The notes under the pieces were generated by a model that was not told the DNA's origin, made no database searches, and was given only the letters and a program-made list of their open reading frames with translations. The translations under genes and the position numbers were made by a program. From Burkholderiaceae bacterium (lineage in GTDB: Bacteria > Pseudomonadota > Gammaproteobacteria > Burkholderiales > Burkholderiaceae_E), in contig JAHYJF010000173.1 of assembly GCA_019428955.1 (NCBI GenBank), forward strand, positions 1 through 7,594: a stretch of DNA of 7,594 nucleotides, given 5' to 3'. Positions 6,589-7,594 of this stretch are shown here, piece by piece; the stretch's first letter is position 1; every line of letters starts with the position of its first letter.

Positions 6589-6596
6589 CTTCGAAC
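6588..6596 (-). other. Attachment-site half (tnpA side) of the serine-recombinase element
   Basis: Read on - this is GTTCGAAGG, the last bases of the tnpB 5' part (codons for F-E-G). It is followed by foreign sequence TGTTTGGGG. It matches the other edge at 7 of 9 positions. The GG at 6588-6589 is the crossover candidate closest to the break. Confidence 0.65.
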
Positions 6597-6826
6597 AGCG
6601 CCTCGAACTGCGCCCGGTTCAGCGTCAAGACGCCGTTCTGGATCGCCGGCCAGGCAAAGGTCGTCTCTTCAAGGCGCTTGTAGGCCATCACCAGCCCGGT
6701 CCCATCCCAGAACAGGATCTTGAGCCGGTCGGCCCGCTTGGCCCGGAACACAAACACCGTGCCAGTGAAGGGGTCCTCCTTCAGCGCCGACTGCACCAAC
6801 GCCGCCAGCCCGTCGTGGCCTTTGCG

Positions 6827-6870
6827 GAGCGAGCCATTGAGGCGCCATTGGTTCAAGCCCAATGGCGAGC
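6827..6870. repeat. 44-nt hairpin insertion in tnpB
   Basis: It lies between the codons for V17 and the R of RKGHDGL in tnpB. It holds a perfect 9-bp inverted repeat, CGCCATTGG (6843-6851) and CCAATGGCG (6859-6867), around a 7-nt loop. A third related copy, GCCATTGAGG, lies at 6833-6842. Relative to the expected D-F codons it adds a net 38 nt, causing a frameshift and a stop. It has no T-tract, so it does not look like a terminator. Confidence 0.7.
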
Positions 6871-6917
6871 GACCGGCTGGGTCGCCACCAGGATGCGCAC
6901 CCTGTGCGAGGGCATGA

Positions 6918-7322
6918 TCATGCCGGGGATCCCACGGCCCGGACGATCTCGCCGATCCGGGCCGCCGGAGTGCCCGCGTCCAAGCGGATCGACACATCGC
7001 CAATCGCGATCTCGATCGAGGCCGAACCTGCGGCCGACTCAGGCGCTGAGGCGGAATGCCCAGCATCGCAAAGCACCAGCGCCGCGAACCCGGGTGGCTC
7101 ATCGACCGCCGGCAGGACCAGCTTGCCGTCCTTCGCAAGACGCCGCCATTCCGAGAGACGGTTCGGGCGCATCCCGTAACGCTCGGCAACCTCGCGAACC
7201 GCCACCCCGGGCTCCAGGGTCTCCGCTACAATCCGCGCCTTGAAATCATCTGGCCACCGCCGCCGGCCACCGGCGGAGACCTCGACACCGCCCGACCGGA
7301 AAAACTCCGCTGTACTCTCCAT
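6918..7322 (-). CDS. tnpA: IS66 TnpA (Orf1), helix-turn-helix protein
   Basis: The first gene of the IS66 operon, 134 residues. The N-terminal half carries a transposase_8-type helix-turn-helix: RRRWPDDFKARIVAETLEPG (about 20-39), then VAVREVAERYGMRPNRLSEW, ending KDGKLVLP. The C-terminal half (IEIAIGDVSIRLDAGTP) is the usual OrfA tail. The ATG at 7322 has GGAAGGAG (7330-7337) 7 nt upstream, a strong ribosome site. The gene is intact and lies 85 bp inside the IS66 tip. Its stop overlaps the tnpB ATG. It is the only unbroken gene of this IS66, and its promoter in the 85-bp leader probably also drives transcription through the inserted recombinase genes; that is inference. Confidence 0.9.
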   Translation of the reverse strand: MESTAEFFRSGGVEVSAGGRRRWPDDFKARIVAETLEPGVAVREVAERYGMRPNRLSEWRRLAKDGKLVLPAVDEPPGFAALVLCDAGHSASAPESAAGSASIEIAIGDVSIRLDAGTPAARIGEIVRAVGSPA

Positions 7323-7382
7323 GGAGAAACTCCTTCCCTGTTCCGAAACAAGGACGGCTTCGCAGAAACCAAGGATCAGAAA

Positions 7383-7407
7383 AAGGTGGGGGCCAGATGA
7401 CGCTTAC
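7383..7407 (-). repeat. IS66 terminal inverted repeat, tnpA end
   Basis: Read inward on - it begins GTAAGCGTCATCTGGCCCCC, matching the GTAAGCG-type tip of IS66-family elements. The partner copy at the tnpC end is not present, so the inner limit is approximate. The sequence immediately outside (CCTGGAAG, 7408-7415) would be one half of the usual 8-bp target duplication. Confidence 0.8.
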
Positions 7408-7594
7408 CCTGGAAGGACCGTTTCGCCGAACCACCGCCGGCCCCAGACAACCCGACGCCGCTCGAAACCATGCGGCATCGGCTGGCAACCCCCGAAGGCC
7501 GGCAAGCCTACGCCCTGCGCAAGCAGACTCCGGAACCGGTGTTCGGCATCATCAAGTCGGTCATGGGCTTTCGCCAGTTCTCTCTGCGCGGCCT
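7408..7594 (+). pseudogene. IS1182-type transposase, C-terminal fragment
   Basis: From 7410 the open frame reads WKDRFAEPPPAPDNPTPLET, MRHRLATPEGRQAYALRKQT and PEPVFGIIKSVMGFRQFSLRGL, and continues past the window edge. The block RLxTPEGxxxYxxRKxTxEPVFGIIK followed by GFRxFxLRGL is the C-terminal region of IS1182-type DDE transposases, and the E of EPVFG is the likely catalytic glutamate. The 5' part is missing on this side because the IS66 element ends directly against it. This was the target into which the IS66 jumped. It is in the opposite orientation to the IS66 genes. Confidence 0.85.

Larger units (their letters stand above)
6588..6921 (-). pseudogene. tnpB: IS66 TnpB (Orf2), N-terminal part, frameshifted and then interrupted
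   Basis: TnpB is an accessory protein needed for IS66 transposition; its biochemical role is not settled. The ATG at 6921 overlaps the tnpA stop (ATGA). The first codons give MIMPSHRVRILVATQPV, the usual start. A 44-nt segment (6827-6870) then replaces the two codons expected for D-F, shifts the frame and adds a TGA. The normal sequence resumes as RKGHDGLAALVQ, DPFTGTVFVFRAKRADRLKI, LFWDGTGLVMAYKRLEE and NRAQFEALFEG up to 6588. After that the frame runs seven codons into the inserted unit before stopping. Discounting both insertions, 6588-6921 plus 4052-4109 gives 354 nt, or 117 residues and a stop, the family's normal size. Non-functional as it stands. Confidence 0.92.
2600..7407 (-). mobile_element. 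IS66-family element, tnpC end missing, interrupted by a serine-recombinase unit
   Basis: The gene order on - is tnpA, tnpB, tnpC, the standard IS66 arrangement. The outer tip at 7407 reads GTAAGCG inward, a typical IS66 terminus. The tnpC-side terminus is absent because IS66 sequence stops at 2600 where the IS21 tip begins. Subtracting the inserted unit 4110-6587 leaves about 2.33 kb, consistent with a full IS66 of about 2.5 kb lacking its last few hundred bases. With one end lost, tnpC truncated and tnpB broken twice, this copy cannot transpose by itself. Confidence 0.92.

Noticed and set aside
6563..7189. A single 208-codon - strand frame covering tnpB
   Set aside because: Only its second half is TnpB. 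The first half is an out-of-frame reading of tnpA and the tnpB start, joined by the 44-nt frameshifting insertion.
1..7594. CRISPR arrays, tRNA or rRNA genes, toxin-antitoxin pairs, resistance or defence cargo
   Set aside because: None seen on either strand. All plausible coding sequence belongs to transposition or recombination genes.

Overview
This window is a nest of mobile elements with no cargo, metabolic or housekeeping gene. The GC-rich sequence and the style of the transposases suggest an alphaproteobacterium, perhaps Rhodobacterales, on a plasmid or an accessory island. That assignment is inference from protein style only.

Layout, left to right. (1) 2-127: a fragment of an IS3-family OrfB transposase, + strand, cut off at its right end. 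(2) 128-2599: a structurally complete IS21-family element of 2472 bp with istA and istB on the - strand, imperfect terminal inverted repeats, repeated internal end modules and a strong hairpin terminator behind istB. (3) 2600-7407: an IS66-family element on the - strand (tnpA, tnpB, tnpC). Its tnpA end is intact, but its tnpC end is lost where it meets the IS21. (4) 4110-6587: a second mobile unit of about 2478 bp inserted inside the IS66 tnpB. It carries a small unrecognised ORF and a 695-residue large serine recombinase, both on the - strand. (5) 7408-7594: the 3' part of an IS1182-type transposase, + strand, into which the IS66 had jumped.

The main observation is the serine-recombinase unit. 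The IS66 TnpB protein runs to ...FEALFEG at one junction (6588) and resumes with GLDWRKVRALEARRPAAAE and a stop at the other (4109-4052). Removing 4110-6587 rejoins the two parts in frame. After also discounting a separate 44-nt hairpin insertion near the tnpB start, the gene comes to 354 nt, or 117 residues plus stop, a normal length for this family. The joints share only GTT(C/T)GA(A/C)GG, with a GG dinucleotide nearest the joint. This fits integration by a large serine recombinase and looks like a minimal two-gene self-mobile element.

Inferred history: IS66 entered an IS1182-type transposase gene. The IS66 tnpB acquired a hairpin insertion and, separately, the serine-recombinase unit. IS21 then came to sit between a truncated tnpC and a truncated IS3 transposase with no target duplication, which implies recombination between IS21 copies or an IS21-adjacent deletion.
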